A stretch of 64,000 nt of DNA from Vreelandella hamiltonii (GCF_014651775.1 NZ_BMXN01000012.1:43746-107745); one strand, 5' to 3'. Shown: positions 34,703 through 43,915, counted from the first letter of the stretch. Numbers and translations are program-made. Notes: generated by a model not told the origin, from the sequence alone.

Positions 34703-36328
34703 ATGTCGCCCAGCAAGCCAGCGGCGCCGACAGCAACTGCGTCAGGGTTACGCAGCGGCTACCAGCGCGATCACCATCTCACCCTGCAACAGCTGCGCGG
34801 AGAAAAAGTGCGGTTGTTGTATGACAACCTTTGGCAACCGGTGCTCAGTAGCGTTTTGGCGGGCGGGTTGCTGGTGGCGGCGATGTGGCCCGTGGTGGAA
34901 GGCTGGGTGCTGTTGGGTTGGTATGCTGCCTTGGTGGTGGTGTCGGGATTGCGTTTGGCGTTGGCTCACCGTTTCAAGCGCTTGCCGATTCAGCAGCAGC
35001 AACGGCACCGGTGGCTACGCTGGTTTGCCATGGGGGCCATTGTTTCCGGGGTGGTATGGGGCAGTACGGGAGTGCTGTTGTTCAGCCCTGAATATCCGGG
35101 GCAAATTGCGGCGCTGTCGATCGTGCTGGCCGGTATCGCGGCGGGAGGCGTCACGACGCTGTCATCGGTGTGGTGGGTGGCCACTGGCTTCGTATTGCCC
35201 ATCCTGTTGCCTTTGAAATTCCAGTTCATGCTGATGGGAACACCGCTTTCCGTGTTGATCGGGCTGATGCTGGTCCTGTTTCTGCTGCTGATCCTGATCA
35301 CCAGCCGCCGCTTGAGCCGCACCATCCATGACAATATCGCCCTACGCGTTACCATGGCGGCCCGTGAAGCGCAGCTGAAGGAAAGCGAAAACCGTTACCG
35401 CTCGATTTTTCAGCACTCCCCTCTAGGTGTTTTGCACTTTGACGACCAGGGGCAGATCACCGACTGCAACAACAAGCTGCTGGAGATCCTGGGCGCCGAG
35501 CGTTCTCGTCTGCTGGGCTATCGCATGTTGGACCGTTCAGCCGACCGAAGCGTTGCCCGGGCCGTTTCCGCGGCGCTGGAAAAAGGCACCGGCTACTACG
35601 AGGGGACCTATCGGCTGCCCCAGGCCAGTGAGGGGACGCCGCTGCGAGCGTTCTTCAACGGCGTACATGGCATGGGCAACCGGATGATCGGTGGCGTGGC
35701 GATCATCGAAGACTTCACCGAGCGCAAGCGCAGTGAGGAGATCATTTATCGCCAGGCGTACTACGATGCGCTGACGGATTTGCCCAATCGGCGCCTGTTC
35801 ATCGAGCGTATGGCAACGCTGTGCCAGGAGGAGGAGACGCCGCAGCGGGGTGGCCTGGTGATGTTCATGGACATGGACCGCTTCAAACTGATCAACGACA
35901 CCCTGGGACATGCCGCGGGCGATGACCTGTTGGTGCAGGTGGCGCGGCGCTTGGAGTCATGCCTGCGCGACGGTGACATGGCCGCTCGGTTGAGTGGCGA
36001 TGAGTTCGTGCTGCTGGCGCAGTTTTCAGAGCCTGATCTGGACAAGCTGAGCGCCCTGGCCGAGCAGTACATGCAGCGAGTGAAGCAGGCGCTGTCGGGG
36101 GAGTATCGGCTGGAGAGCCGCTGGGTAGAGGTGACCCCGAGTATGGGGTACACCTGCTTTGAAGCGTCTACCTGTGACCATGCCGAAGTGCTCAAGCAGG
36201 CCGATACCGCCATGTATCAGGCCAAGCTGGAAGGTCGTGATCTGCTGCGCCGCTACCAGCCCTGGATGCAGGACGAGGTCAATCGGCAGGTGGCAGAAAA
36301 GACGTTCAACCTGCCAGTTGGCCGCTGA
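34703..36328 (+). CDS. Membrane PAS-GGDEF protein, probable diguanylate cyclase
   Basis: The protein has 541 residues. Six or so hydrophobic segments lie within residues 45-200. A PAS domain (about 225-345, ENRYRSIFQHSPLGVLHFDD) and a GGDEF domain (about 355-520, with DALTDLPNRRLF and DMDRFKLINDTLGH) follow. The active-site loop reads RLSGDEF in place of GGDEF. Some proteins with a changed first glycine remain active, so c-di-GMP synthesis is likely but not certain. It would couple a membrane or PAS-sensed signal to c-di-GMP. The 3' end overlaps convergent traX by 23 bp. Confidence 0.9.
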   Translation: MSPSKPAAPTATASGLRSGYQRDHHLTLQQLRGEKVRLLYDNLWQPVLSSVLAGGLLVAAMWPVVEGWVLLGWYAALVVVSGLRLALAHRFKRLPIQQQQRHRWLRWFAMGAIVSGVVWGSTGVLLFSPEYPGQIAALSIVLAGIAAGGVTTLSSVWWVATGFVLPILLPLKFQFMLMGTPLSVLIGLMLVLFLLLILITSRRLSRTIHDNIALRVTMAAREAQLKESENRYRSIFQHSPLGVLHFDDQGQITDCNNKLLEILGAERSRLLGYRMLDRSADRSVARAVSAALEKGTGYYEGTYRLPQASEGTPLRAFFNGVHGMGNRMIGGVAIIEDFTERKRSEEIIYRQAYYDALTDLPNRRLFIERMATLCQEEETPQRGGLVMFMDMDRFKLINDTLGHAAGDDLLVQVARRLESCLRDGDMAARLSGDEFVLLAQFSEPDLDKLSALAEQYMQRVKQALSGEYRLESRWVEVTPSMGYTCFEASTCDHAEVLKQADTAMYQAKLEGRDLLRRYQPWMQDEVNRQVAEKTFNLPVGR

Positions 36329-37130
36329 TCAATAGCCACAGGGCAATCAGGGCGAAGTGCCCCGGGTACCAGGCCAGCCACAGGCGGCGGGGCATGGCCA
36401 GCGCCACGGGCGGTACGCGCTGGGCGGCGCCCGCGGCCAGCATCAACACCAGAACGCAGGTGCCGACGGTAAAGGATTTGGCCATGTCCGACGCGTTCAT
36501 CTGCCCGGCGATCCACAGCACCGGAAACGCTGCCAGACCCGCCCACAGCCGCGATTTGAGGGCATCGCGGGTTTCGCTGAGGGCCTGCATGGCAAACATG
36601 AACAGCGGAATCAGCAGCAGGCCGTTGTGGCCATACTCCACCCAGAAGCCCAGCAGATACCAGACGGTGACACACACGGCGGCCCCCAGCATCAGCCAGA
36701 CCAGACCCAGCGTCTGTGCCTGATAGTGCTGCCACCCCTGGCGTACCAAGGCACCGAGTGCCAGGCCGCTGGCCAGCGTAAAGCAGACATTCAGGATAAA
36801 CGCATCCGAGGCCCTGGGCATCATCATGTAGGGCACTTGTGCCGCGATACCGATGATCAGGATACGGCGCGCGTAGCGCAGCGGGTTGCGGGTGTTGAAC
36901 AGGCCGTGCCAGGCCACCATGGCAGCAAACAGCGGAAAGGCAATGCGCCCAATCGAAGAGCCCGCCCAGCCCAGATCCCAGGCATCGGGCAGTACGTAGC
37001 GGGTCAGGTGGTCCACGGTCATGGTGAACAGCGCAAGCCACTGGCCCCAGGCGGTCCAATGGGACGAGGGGCGCATCGTCTCGGGTAGGCCCGTGGAGGG
37101 CGTTGCGTGTGCCGCTGAGTGTTCTGCCAT
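36306..37130 (-). CDS. TraX-family membrane protein
   Basis: This 274-residue integral membrane protein is of the TraX/TraX-like family (F-plasmid TraX acetylates pilin). Typical stretches are LALFTMTVDHLTRYVL, GRIAFPLFAAMVAWHGL, TRNPLRYARRILIIGIAAQ and QVPYMMM, followed by repeated hydrophobic segments. No other conjugation genes are present, so the chromosomal copy probably acylates another substrate. AAGGAGG precedes the ATG. Confidence 0.88.
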   Translation of the reverse strand: MAEHSAAHATPSTGLPETMRPSSHWTAWGQWLALFTMTVDHLTRYVLPDAWDLGWAGSSIGRIAFPLFAAMVAWHGLFNTRNPLRYARRILIIGIAAQVPYMMMPRASDAFILNVCFTLASGLALGALVRQGWQHYQAQTLGLVWLMLGAAVCVTVWYLLGFWVEYGHNGLLLIPLFMFAMQALSETRDALKSRLWAGLAAFPVLWIAGQMNASDMAKSFTVGTCVLVLMLAAGAAQRVPPVALAMPRRLWLAWYPGHFALIALWLLISGQLAG

Positions 37131-37209
37131 GTTACCTCCTTGTAAAAGCGCATTATGCCATTAAAGACCCGCATTGGCTGAGCAAGTTCGCTGGGCGGCC
37201 TCAGGGCGC

Positions 37210-38355
37210 TCAGGGGGCGCTGAAAATCGGTTTGCCCAGCGCCCACACGTGGTCAATGGCCCAGCGGCCTTCGCTCAACACGATGAAATCGGCATCCGAG
37301 CCGGGTATCAGGCGGCCTTTTTGGGGAAGCTTCAAGGCATCGGCGGCGGTGGTGGTAGCACATTGCAGGGCGTGTTCCATGCGGATCTGGTGGTCGTTGA
37401 CACACTCGCCCAACACGTCGAACAGGCTGCTGAGTCTGCCGGGTTTCAGGCCCACGAAACGGCGCTGGTCATCGAACTCTGGCAGCGAGGCGTTGGCGTC
37501 CGAGGAGAGGCTGAGCTGGCTCGGGTCGATCCGCGCTTTCAGTGCCCGCGCTACCGCCTCGGAGGCGGGCACTTCGCCACCGGCCAGCAGCTCGGGGGTG
37601 GTGCTGGTGGTGAAATCGATGCGTCCGCCTTCACGGGCAAAGCGCAGGCCGTCTGCGAACAGTGCGCCGGTACGGTTGATGTGGGTCGGGTAGAACTGCG
37701 TGATGGGAATGGCGCTGGTGCTGGCCACCTGACGCAGTGGTTCCAGGTGGGAGTCGGCGTCGCCGGTATGAATGAACACGATGCCGGACTTGCCTGCCAG
37801 CAGCCCGGCCGTGCGGGCGTCGGAAGCCAGTCGCGTCAGCTCCTGGGTAGTGGGCTGGGAGCCACGGTGGTCGCTGATGGCCACTTCACCCACCCCGATG
37901 AATTCCGGCACGTAGAGAATGTCGCTGGCCACCGTGCCGGTCAGTGTGACCGGAGGCAGCTGATAAGAGCCGGTGTAGGCGTAGGTGCTCAGCCCACCGG
38001 CAGCGAGTTCTCGCGCCTTGCCGATCAGGTTGGCGGGGGTGCGGGTAAGGGCATCGGTGCCCAGAGCGCCAATCAGGGTGGTCACGCCTGAAGCGCAGGC
38101 GTCTGCCAGGCTGAGTTCTGCAGTGCGGTTGCCAAACCCGCCTTCACCGCCCCCGCCAATGTAGTGCACCAGCGGGTCGACCAGCCCCGGAATCACCCGA
38201 CGGCCCTCCAGGTCGATGGTCTTGATCAGCGTGCCCAGTTGGTACGCTTCGTTGGCATCCAGCACGGCCGCGATGCGCTGGTCGGCGATCAGCAGGTGGC
38301 ACAGCCCGCGGGGTTCTGGGGCAAAAAGCTGGGCGTTTTTGACAAGTGTCAGCAT
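37210..38355 (-). CDS. iadA: Isoaspartyl dipeptidase homologue (IadA-like amidohydrolase)
   Basis: This 381-residue metal-dependent amidohydrolase resembles IadA, which releases aspartate from beta-aspartyl dipeptides. It has VIPGLVDPLVHYIGGGGEGG, GVGEVAISDHRGSQP, FIHTGD, YPTHINR and LSSDANAS. In E. coli IadA the metal site begins with the HxH pair of DQHVH; here the first histidine is leucine (DPLVH), while the other ligand positions look filled. Glutamate in GVGE may replace the bridging lysine, as I believe occurs in many relatives. Activity is therefore uncertain. It follows the amino-acid importer genes on the same strand, with a hairpin between. Confidence 0.85.
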   Translation of the reverse strand: MLTLVKNAQLFAPEPRGLCHLLIADQRIAAVLDANEAYQLGTLIKTIDLEGRRVIPGLVDPLVHYIGGGGEGGFGNRTAELSLADACASGVTTLIGALGTDALTRTPANLIGKARELAAGGLSTYAYTGSYQLPPVTLTGTVASDILYVPEFIGVGEVAISDHRGSQPTTQELTRLASDARTAGLLAGKSGIVFIHTGDADSHLEPLRQVASTSAIPITQFYPTHINRTGALFADGLRFAREGGRIDFTTSTTPELLAGGEVPASEAVARALKARIDPSQLSLSSDANASLPEFDDQRRFVGLKPGRLSSLFDVLGECVNDHQIRMEHALQCATTTAADALKLPQKGRLIPGSDADFIVLSEGRWAIDHVWALGKPIFSAP

Positions 38356-38386
38356 GGGCTTTCCGGAAAAGTGATGAGCAAACGTT

Positions 38387-38411
38387 ACGCGCCGACCAAA
38401 GGCCGGCGCGT
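38387..38411 (-). other. Hairpin between binding-protein gene and iadA
   Basis: ACGCGCCG/CGGCGCGT forms an 8-bp stem in the short gap upstream of iadA. Without a T-tract it is more likely a processing or stability element than a terminator. Confidence 0.5.
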
Positions 38412-38452
38412 GTAGGCGGTGTGGCGCGGTTCAAGCGCGGCGACCGCCGATC

Positions 38453-39250
38453 TTACAAGCGTACATCGTAGTTGAAGTAACGGTTCATGATTTCATCATA
38501 AGTGCCGTTCTCTTTCACCGCACGCAGGGCGTCGTTGAAGCGTTCGGCGAGGGCCTCGTCACGGGGGCGAAATGCCATGCCAACGCCTTGGCCCAGGATT
38601 TCCGCGGGCTCTTTGATGAAGTCGCTGATGCGTTGGAAGTCGCTTTCGGGCGTGTCGATGTCGATGGCGGCTTCGGCAATCGGGTAGTCCATGAACGTCA
38701 GGTCCAGGCGGCCTGCCAGCAGGTCGGTGACCACATCGTCCACACCGGTATAGCGGCGGATTTCCAGCACGTCGCCGTAGAGTTCGGTGACATAGTTATC
38801 CTGCAGGGTTGCTCGCTGTACGCCGACCGTGAGCCCTTCCAGGCTGGCCCGGTCTTCGATGTCGATATCGTGGGCGTGGGTCGTGATCCAGGCGCTGGGA
38901 GTGGTGTAGTAAGCCTCGGAGAACAGCACACGCTGGGCGCGCTCGTCGGTAATCGCCATGGACGACATGATGGCGTCGTAGTTGCGGGCCAGCAGGCCGG
39001 GAATGATGCCGTCCCAGTCTTGTTCTACCCAGGTGCAGCTCACTTCCAGGTAGTCGCATACGGCATTGCCCAGCTCGATTTCAAAGCCGGTGAGGGTGCC
39101 GTCGGCTTCCCGGTACATGAAGGGCTCGTAGGGAATATCCACACCCAGACGGATCTCGTCGTAGTCCCGGGCCAGTGCGGCAGTGGATACCATGGAAAGT
39201 GAAGCACCAGCCGCCAGCACGGCAGCCACGGACAGCGTTGCATAACGCAT
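38453..39250 (-). CDS. Periplasmic amino-acid binding protein (second copy)
   Basis: This 265-residue family 3 solute-binding protein has a signal peptide (hydrophobic core 5-27, cleavage after ALA near RDYDEI). Domain marks are GVDIPYEPFMYREADGTLTG, FEIELGNAVCDYL, WDGIIPGLLARNYDAIMSSM, and the arginine of RLDLTFMDYP. It resembles ArgT/AotJ-type lysine-arginine-ornithine binders. It is the paralogue of the gene at 39583-40353 (similar along the whole length) and shares the same ABC transporter. AGGAG precedes the start. Confidence 0.92.
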   Translation of the reverse strand: MRYATLSVAAVLAAGASLSMVSTAALARDYDEIRLGVDIPYEPFMYREADGTLTGFEIELGNAVCDYLEVSCTWVEQDWDGIIPGLLARNYDAIMSSMAITDERAQRVLFSEAYYTTPSAWITTHAHDIDIEDRASLEGLTVGVQRATLQDNYVTELYGDVLEIRRYTGVDDVVTDLLAGRLDLTFMDYPIAEAAIDIDTPESDFQRISDFIKEPAEILGQGVGMAFRPRDEALAERFNDALRAVKENGTYDEIMNRYFNYDVRL

Positions 39251-39582
39251 GGTCAGTCTCCTGAAGCGATGTTAGTTAGGTATGCAGGTGTTGCTTTATG
39301 CCAAGCGCCGAAAGGGGCGGCTACAGCATGGGGTGCGCCAGGCGTGGGAGTGCCCTGCGTCGATCACGCATGGCAACATGCACGCACAGGGGCGTGTTTC
39401 GGCACGGGCGTGCCAAAGAGGGGGCTATTCGTCGAACCACTCGCTCAGGTAGAAGCGGGCAATGGTGCCACGGGTACCTGGGCGTTGCGCATGGGGCGCA
39501 GAGGGGAGTAGGCGGTCTGGAGTCATGGTATTGGCGTGCTGCCATGCCTTCCCTGAGGAAGGCATGGCGAGACGGTCAATGC
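39251..39582 (-). other. 332-bp gap with strong stem-loop after first binding-protein gene
   Basis: A perfect 12-bp stem with a four-base loop (GCCATGCCTTCC/GGAAGGCATGGC) lies at 39541-39568, 14 bases past the upstream stop codon. There is no T-tract. Such hairpins often protect the message of abundant binding proteins and lower expression of later genes. No gene was found in the rest of the gap. Confidence 0.7.
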
Positions 39583-40353
39583 TTACTCTTCGCCAAAGTA
39601 GCGAGTGTAGATTTCATCGTAGGTGCCGTCTTCCTGCAGTTCGGCCAGTGCTTCGTTGAAGCGCTCGGCCAGGGCCTGGTCGCGCTGGCGGAAGGCGATG
39701 CCAAAGCCGTCACCGAAGTACTCCTTGGGCTCGCTGATGCGCTCGCCTACGACCACGTACTCGGTATCTTCGTTGTTCAGCAGGGTGGACTGGCCGATCG
39801 GATAGTCGAGGAAGACGATATCCAGGCGCTGTGCCTGCATGTCCAGCACCATGTCGTCAGCGGTGGAGTAGCGGCTGACGCTGGCAATACGGCCGTACTG
39901 GTCGGTCACGTAGTTGTCTTGCAGGGTGCCGCGCTGTACGCCGATGGTCTTGCCGGCCAGGGTCTCTTCGTTGGCGTCACTGAGTTCCAGGCTGGCGGGG
40001 GCAAACCAGGCCGACGGCATGGTGATGTAGGGGTCGGAGAACAGCACCTGCTGACGACGCTCGTCGTTGATGGTCATCGACGACATGATGGCATCGTAGT
40101 TACGTGACATCAGGCCCGGAATGATGCCGTCCCACTCCTGCTCGATCCACTCGCAGGTCACGCCGATGCGCTCGCACAGGGCGTTGCCCAGGTCGATATC
40201 GAAGCCGGTCAGCTCGCCCTCGGGGGTGCGGTATTCCATGGGCTCGTAAGGTACGTCCACACCGATACGCACGTGGTCGTAATCACGGGCTTGGGCAGAA
40301 GACGCAGCAGCCACGGCCAGGCCCAGCAGAGAAACGGTCAGCAGTTTTTTCAT
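39583..40353 (-). CDS. Periplasmic arginine/ornithine-type binding protein
   Basis: The protein has 256 residues with a clear signal peptide (MKKLLTVSLLGLAVAAASSAQA). The family 3 binding-protein core shows VDVPYEPMEYRTPEGELTG, WDGIIPGLMSRNYDAIMSSM and QRGTLQDNYV. It is similar to AotJ/HisJ/ArgT, which deliver arginine, ornithine or lysine to the membrane complex. The start at 40353 is preferred for TTTGGAG; the frame opens at 40380. It follows the two permease genes and the ATPase gene, so it belongs to the same import system. Confidence 0.93.
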   Translation of the reverse strand: MKKLLTVSLLGLAVAAASSAQARDYDHVRIGVDVPYEPMEYRTPEGELTGFDIDLGNALCERIGVTCEWIEQEWDGIIPGLMSRNYDAIMSSMTINDERRQQVLFSDPYITMPSAWFAPASLELSDANEETLAGKTIGVQRGTLQDNYVTDQYGRIASVSRYSTADDMVLDMQAQRLDIVFLDYPIGQSTLLNNEDTEYVVVGERISEPKEYFGDGFGIAFRQRDQALAERFNEALAELQEDGTYDEIYTRYFGEE

Positions 40354-40491
40354 TGTAGACTCCAAAGGAAGCAGGTTCACCAGAGGTGATCCCCTTTAAG
40401 CTACCCCAGCTTGCGGTTGGCGAAAAGGGGGATGACCTGAATTAAACCAACGCTTGTTTTACGTTGGCGTGCGTTGGATTTTTCGTCATGC

Positions 40492-41220
40492 TCAGGTTTG
40501 TGGCCGCAAATGTGCCAGCAGCCGTTTTTCCAGGTAACGGAAAAAATACAGAATGGCAAAAGTGAGGCACAGATAAATGGCCGCCACGAACAGGAAGGCA
40601 TCGAAGGGGGCATAGAAGCGTGCATAGACGAAGCGTGCGGCCCCGGTCAGGTCCATCAGGGTGACGACGCTGGCAATGGCGCTGGCATGCAGCATGAAGA
40701 TGACTTCGTTACCGTAGGCGGGCAGGGCACGGCGAAAGGCGCTGGGCAGGATGATACGGCGCATCATCAGGCTGTTGGACATGCCATAGGCCTTGGCGGC
40801 TTCGATTTCACCCCGTGAGGTGGCCTTGATGGCACCCCGGAAAATCTCTGTGGTGTAGGCTGCCGTGTTCAAGGTGAAGGCGATCAGTGCCGGGTAGAAG
40901 GCTTCGCGCAGCAGCGGCCACAGGAAGGTTTCCTGAATGCCATCGATGAACACCACCCCGTAGTAGATGATGTAGAGCTGAATGAGCAGCGGGGTGCCAC
41001 GAAACACATAGGTATACACATAGACCGGCAGGCTGATCCATTTGTGCCGTGAGCTACGCATGATGGCCAGCGGGACAGCCAGGATCAGCCCGGCCACCAG
41101 CGAGAGGAACACCAGCTGTGTGGTGGTCACCAGGCCTTCCCAGTAGTAGCCCAGGGTGGTGGGGGTGAAGATCAGGTTACCCGCCAGTAAATCGTTGAAC
41201 CATGCAGAGATGTCCAGCAT
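40492..41220 (-). CDS. Polar amino-acid ABC transporter permease (AotM/HisM-like)
   Basis: This 242-residue inner-membrane permease has the His/Glu/Gln/Arg/opine family N-terminus (GLVTTTQLVFLSLVAGLI) and FRGTPLLIQLYIIYYG. The ATPase-docking EAA loop is EIEAAKAYGMSNSLMMRRIILP (in two parts). The start at 41220 lies one base after the stop of the partner permease; the longer frame to 41292 overlaps it. The two permeases and the ATPase form one operon. Confidence 0.94.
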   Translation of the reverse strand: MLDISAWFNDLLAGNLIFTPTTLGYYWEGLVTTTQLVFLSLVAGLILAVPLAIMRSSRHKWISLPVYVYTYVFRGTPLLIQLYIIYYGVVFIDGIQETFLWPLLREAFYPALIAFTLNTAAYTTEIFRGAIKATSRGEIEAAKAYGMSNSLMMRRIILPSAFRRALPAYGNEVIFMLHASAIASVVTLMDLTGAARFVYARFYAPFDAFLFVAAIYLCLTFAILYFFRYLEKRLLAHLRPQT

Positions 41221-41221
41221 G

Positions 41222-41923
41222 TCACTGCCCCCCGAAGCCGATGTCGTAACGTTTTTGCAACCGTGCGAAGACCCACTCGGAGACGCTGGCAATCAACAGA
41301 TAGGCCGCCGCCACCGGGATCAGGAAGACAAACGGCTCGTGGGTGGCCCGAGAGGCTTCTGCCGCCACCCGCACCATGTCCGTCAGGCCGATCACCGACA
41401 CCAGAGCGGTGGTCTTGAGCAGTACCATCCAGTTGTTGGAGAGGCCGGGCAGCGCATGACGCATCATCTGGGGAAAGCGAATACGCCGAAATACCAGTGC
41501 GTTGCTCATGCCGTAGGCCTTGCCTGCCTCGATCTGGCCATTGTCGACGGCCATGAATGCCCCGCGAAAGGTTTCGCCCATGTAGGCGCCGAAGATGAAG
41601 CCGATGGTGATGACACCGGCCGCGAAGGCGTTGAAGTTGATGTAGATGTCGATGTCGTAGCGGTCATAGAGCATATCGCTGATCGCATTGACCCCGATCT
41701 GCCCGCCGAAGAACAGCAGCATCATCAGCACCAGGTCGGGCACACCACGAATCACCGTGGTGTAGACCGTTGCGCTACGGCGCAATAGCCAGTTGCGGGA
41801 CATTTTGGCGCTGGCGGTCAAGAGCCCCAGCACAATCGCCAGAATCAGCGAGAGGAGGGCCAACTGAACGGTCACGCCTGCGCCTTCCAGCAGGCGGGGG
41901 CCATAGCCTTGCAAATCAAGCAT
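41222..41923 (-). CDS. Polar amino-acid ABC transporter permease (AotQ/HisQ-like)
   Basis: This 233-residue permease has GAGVTVQLALLSLILAIVLG, VIRGVPDLVLMMLLFFGGQ, and the EAA loop IEAGKAYGMSNALVFRRIRFP. It pairs with the next gene as a heterodimer through which arginine/ornithine-type substrates pass. It lies 17 bp after the ATPase gene. Confidence 0.94.
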   Translation of the reverse strand: MLDLQGYGPRLLEGAGVTVQLALLSLILAIVLGLLTASAKMSRNWLLRRSATVYTTVIRGVPDLVLMMLLFFGGQIGVNAISDMLYDRYDIDIYINFNAFAAGVITIGFIFGAYMGETFRGAFMAVDNGQIEAGKAYGMSNALVFRRIRFPQMMRHALPGLSNNWMVLLKTTALVSVIGLTDMVRVAAEASRATHEPFVFLIPVAAAYLLIASVSEWVFARLQKRYDIGFGGQ

Positions 41924-41940
41924 CGTGCATGCCTCGCAGG

Positions 41941-42711
41941 TCAGTATTTGGGCGCCAGAAACTGCTTCAGGCGCGGCGATTGCGGGTTGCCCAGCACGTC
42001 ATCGGGCGTACCGGCTTCTTCCACGAGGCCCTGGTGCAGGTAGATCACCTTGCTGGACACGTCCCGGGCAAAGCTCATCTCATGGGTCACCACTACCATG
42101 GTGCGCCCTTCGTTGGCCAAATCGCGCATGACCTTGAGCACGTCGCCTACCAGCTCAGGGTCCAGCGCCGAGGTGGGCTCGTCGAACAGCATGACTTCCG
42201 GGTCCATGGCCAGCGCCCGGGCGATGGCGCCACGCTGCTGCTGGCCACCGGACATTTGCGCCGGGTAGGCGTTGGCACGCGCGCTGAGGCCGACTCGGTC
42301 GAGCAGAGCATGGGCGTGTTCGATGGCTTCTTTCTTGGGTTTACCCAGCACGTGAATCGGCGCTTCGATGATGTTTTCCAGCAGCGTCATGTGGGCCCAC
42401 AGGTTGAAGCTCTGGAAAACCATGGAGAGCTTGGCGCGCATCTGCACGACCTGTTTCCAGTCGGCGGGTTCGCGGCCATGGCGGGTGGTCTTGAAGCGGA
42501 TCTGTTCGCCGTGGACGATCAGGTCGCCGTCATCGGGCTGTTCCAGCAGGTTCATGCAGCGTAAAAAGGTGCTTTTGCCAGACCCTGAAGCACCAATCAG
42601 GGTGATCACATCACCTTTCTGGGCTTCAAGAGAGAGGCCTTTGAGGACTTCTGTATCGCCGAAGCGCTTTTTGATGTTACGCACTTCAAGGGGAGTCGGC
42701 GTAGCGGCCAT
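41941..42711 (-). CDS. Polar amino-acid ABC transporter ATPase (AotP/HisP-like)
   Basis: The 256-residue ATPase has Walker [10 protein letters not shown] (about 38-46), Q-loop [16 protein letters not shown], signature [15 protein letters not shown], Walker [18 protein letters not shown], and switch histidine VVTHEMSFA. It is close to HisP/AotP in its AHMTLLENI stretch. It is the first gene of the transporter operon; a strong structured terminator separates it from astE upstream. The likely cargo, arginine or ornithine, is inferred from the neighbouring AstE gene. Confidence 0.95.
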   Translation of the reverse strand: MAATPTPLEVRNIKKRFGDTEVLKGLSLEAQKGDVITLIGASGSGKSTFLRCMNLLEQPDDGDLIVHGEQIRFKTTRHGREPADWKQVVQMRAKLSMVFQSFNLWAHMTLLENIIEAPIHVLGKPKKEAIEHAHALLDRVGLSARANAYPAQMSGGQQQRGAIARALAMDPEVMLFDEPTSALDPELVGDVLKVMRDLANEGRTMVVVTHEMSFARDVSSKVIYLHQGLVEEAGTPDDVLGNPQSPRLKQFLAPKY

Positions 42712-42782
42712 AACTTAGGCTCCAGTACAGGGTTGCCGCAGCAACAACGAATGAGTGTCCGTGTTTCTGTGCGGCTGGCGCG

Positions 42783-42877
42783 AAAAAAGGGGCGATTCTA
42801 TCAGGAGTGCGCCGGAGACGCGTACTTTATCAGGCCGACCTTGGTCGTGTTGCCTGAAGAGCACTCCTGATGGCCCC
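42783..42877 (-). terminator. Long structured terminator between astE and the transporter operon
   Basis: On the minus strand, GGGGC and ATCAGGAGTGC pair with GCACTCCTGAT and GCCCC (11-bp perfect inner pairing, 42800-42810 with 42861-42871). They enclose a second hairpin with TCAGGC/GCCTGA and CGACC/GGTCG stems. TTTTTT follows at the end. It should terminate astE transcription. Confidence 0.75.
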
Positions 42878-42928
42878 TCTACGTTATTGTTATCTAACTG
42901 CCTTTTTCATCAACGGGACTTTCTGTGG

Positions 42929-43915
42929 CTAGTTTGCCGTCCGTTCCGGCGCCACCAGCAAGGCGGCCCGAGCACCTATCTCGACTTGTGCGTTGGGAAA
43001 CACCACATGCAGCGGCGTCTCTTCCACCACGAAGTCACCGGCGGCGGCATCCTTGGCCAGGCAGGTGCCGATATCGAAGCGGCTGAAGTTGGGCACGTCT
43101 TCATCGAAACACAGCGTGAAGTCTTCGGAGTGACGCATCAGTTCATGCTGCACCCGGTAGAATGCCATGGTGCTGGCCGACTGGGAGGGGGGCGTATAGC
43201 CGCTGCCCAGCGCACTGATCAACGTGAGCATGGGAGCCAGGGCGTCCATGTCGTTGTGGCCGAACGGGGCGACTTGCCCCAGCTCGAAGGTAAAGGCCTG
43301 GGCGCCATGGTAGTGCTTGCTGTAGTGAGAAAACGTCCAGCTATGTTGATGCTGGTGCAGCACGGCCTGCATGTCGGCAGCCGCCAACCACTCCCATTGT
43401 TCAGGGTCGGTCGCCGACTCGGCGAACGGCTCGACCGCGAAGCGGGTATGCAGGCTGCCGCGGATGGCGGTATGCAGGTCGTAATGCAACCGAGGCAGGG
43501 CGTGATGGCGGGCATAGAACGTATCCACGGCTTCCATCAGTTGGCGCGCCCGTTCGGGCTCGTCGCCCTGGTCGGCCAGTTCACGCTTGAACAAGCGATT
43601 CAAGTTGGTGGTGATGTAGCGCTGCTGGGCCTTGAGGGCGGGAATGTTGCCCAGAATCACCAGCACGGGAGCGCCCAGTTGCAGGGTGCTGGCTTCCAGA
43701 GCGGCCAGCCATTCGCCCAGCAGTTCTACCGGAGCGGTCTCGTTGCCATGAATGGCGGCAGAAAAGACACAGGCCCGGGCATCGGGGCGCAGAATGTTGG
43801 GCGTTAGCTCCAGTATGCCCGGTCGGTGCAGATGGTAGCTGCCGCTGGCAAAGCGGCCTATGCGTGGCGACGGGCGTTCATCGTCAAGGGTCCAGTCGAG
43901 CCATTGGCCTAGCAT
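42929..43915 (-). CDS. astE: Succinylglutamate desuccinylase
   Basis: AstE performs the last step of the arginine succinyltransferase (AST) pathway, splitting N-succinylglutamate into succinate and glutamate. This zinc enzyme has SAAIHGNETAPVELLG (zinc His and Glu) and HYDLHTAIRGSLHTRFAV; the glutamate in FTFELGQVAPFG is a likely catalytic base. The start at 43915 follows AAGGA and gives the usual N-terminus; an upstream ATG lies at 43939. The other ast genes are not in the window. Confidence 0.94.
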   Translation of the reverse strand: MLGQWLDWTLDDERPSPRIGRFASGSYHLHRPGILELTPNILRPDARACVFSAAIHGNETAPVELLGEWLAALEASTLQLGAPVLVILGNIPALKAQQRYITTNLNRLFKRELADQGDEPERARQLMEAVDTFYARHHALPRLHYDLHTAIRGSLHTRFAVEPFAESATDPEQWEWLAAADMQAVLHQHQHSWTFSHYSKHYHGAQAFTFELGQVAPFGHNDMDALAPMLTLISALGSGYTPPSQSASTMAFYRVQHELMRHSEDFTLCFDEDVPNFSRFDIGTCLAKDAAAGDFVVEETPLHVVFPNAQVEIGARAALLVAPERTAN

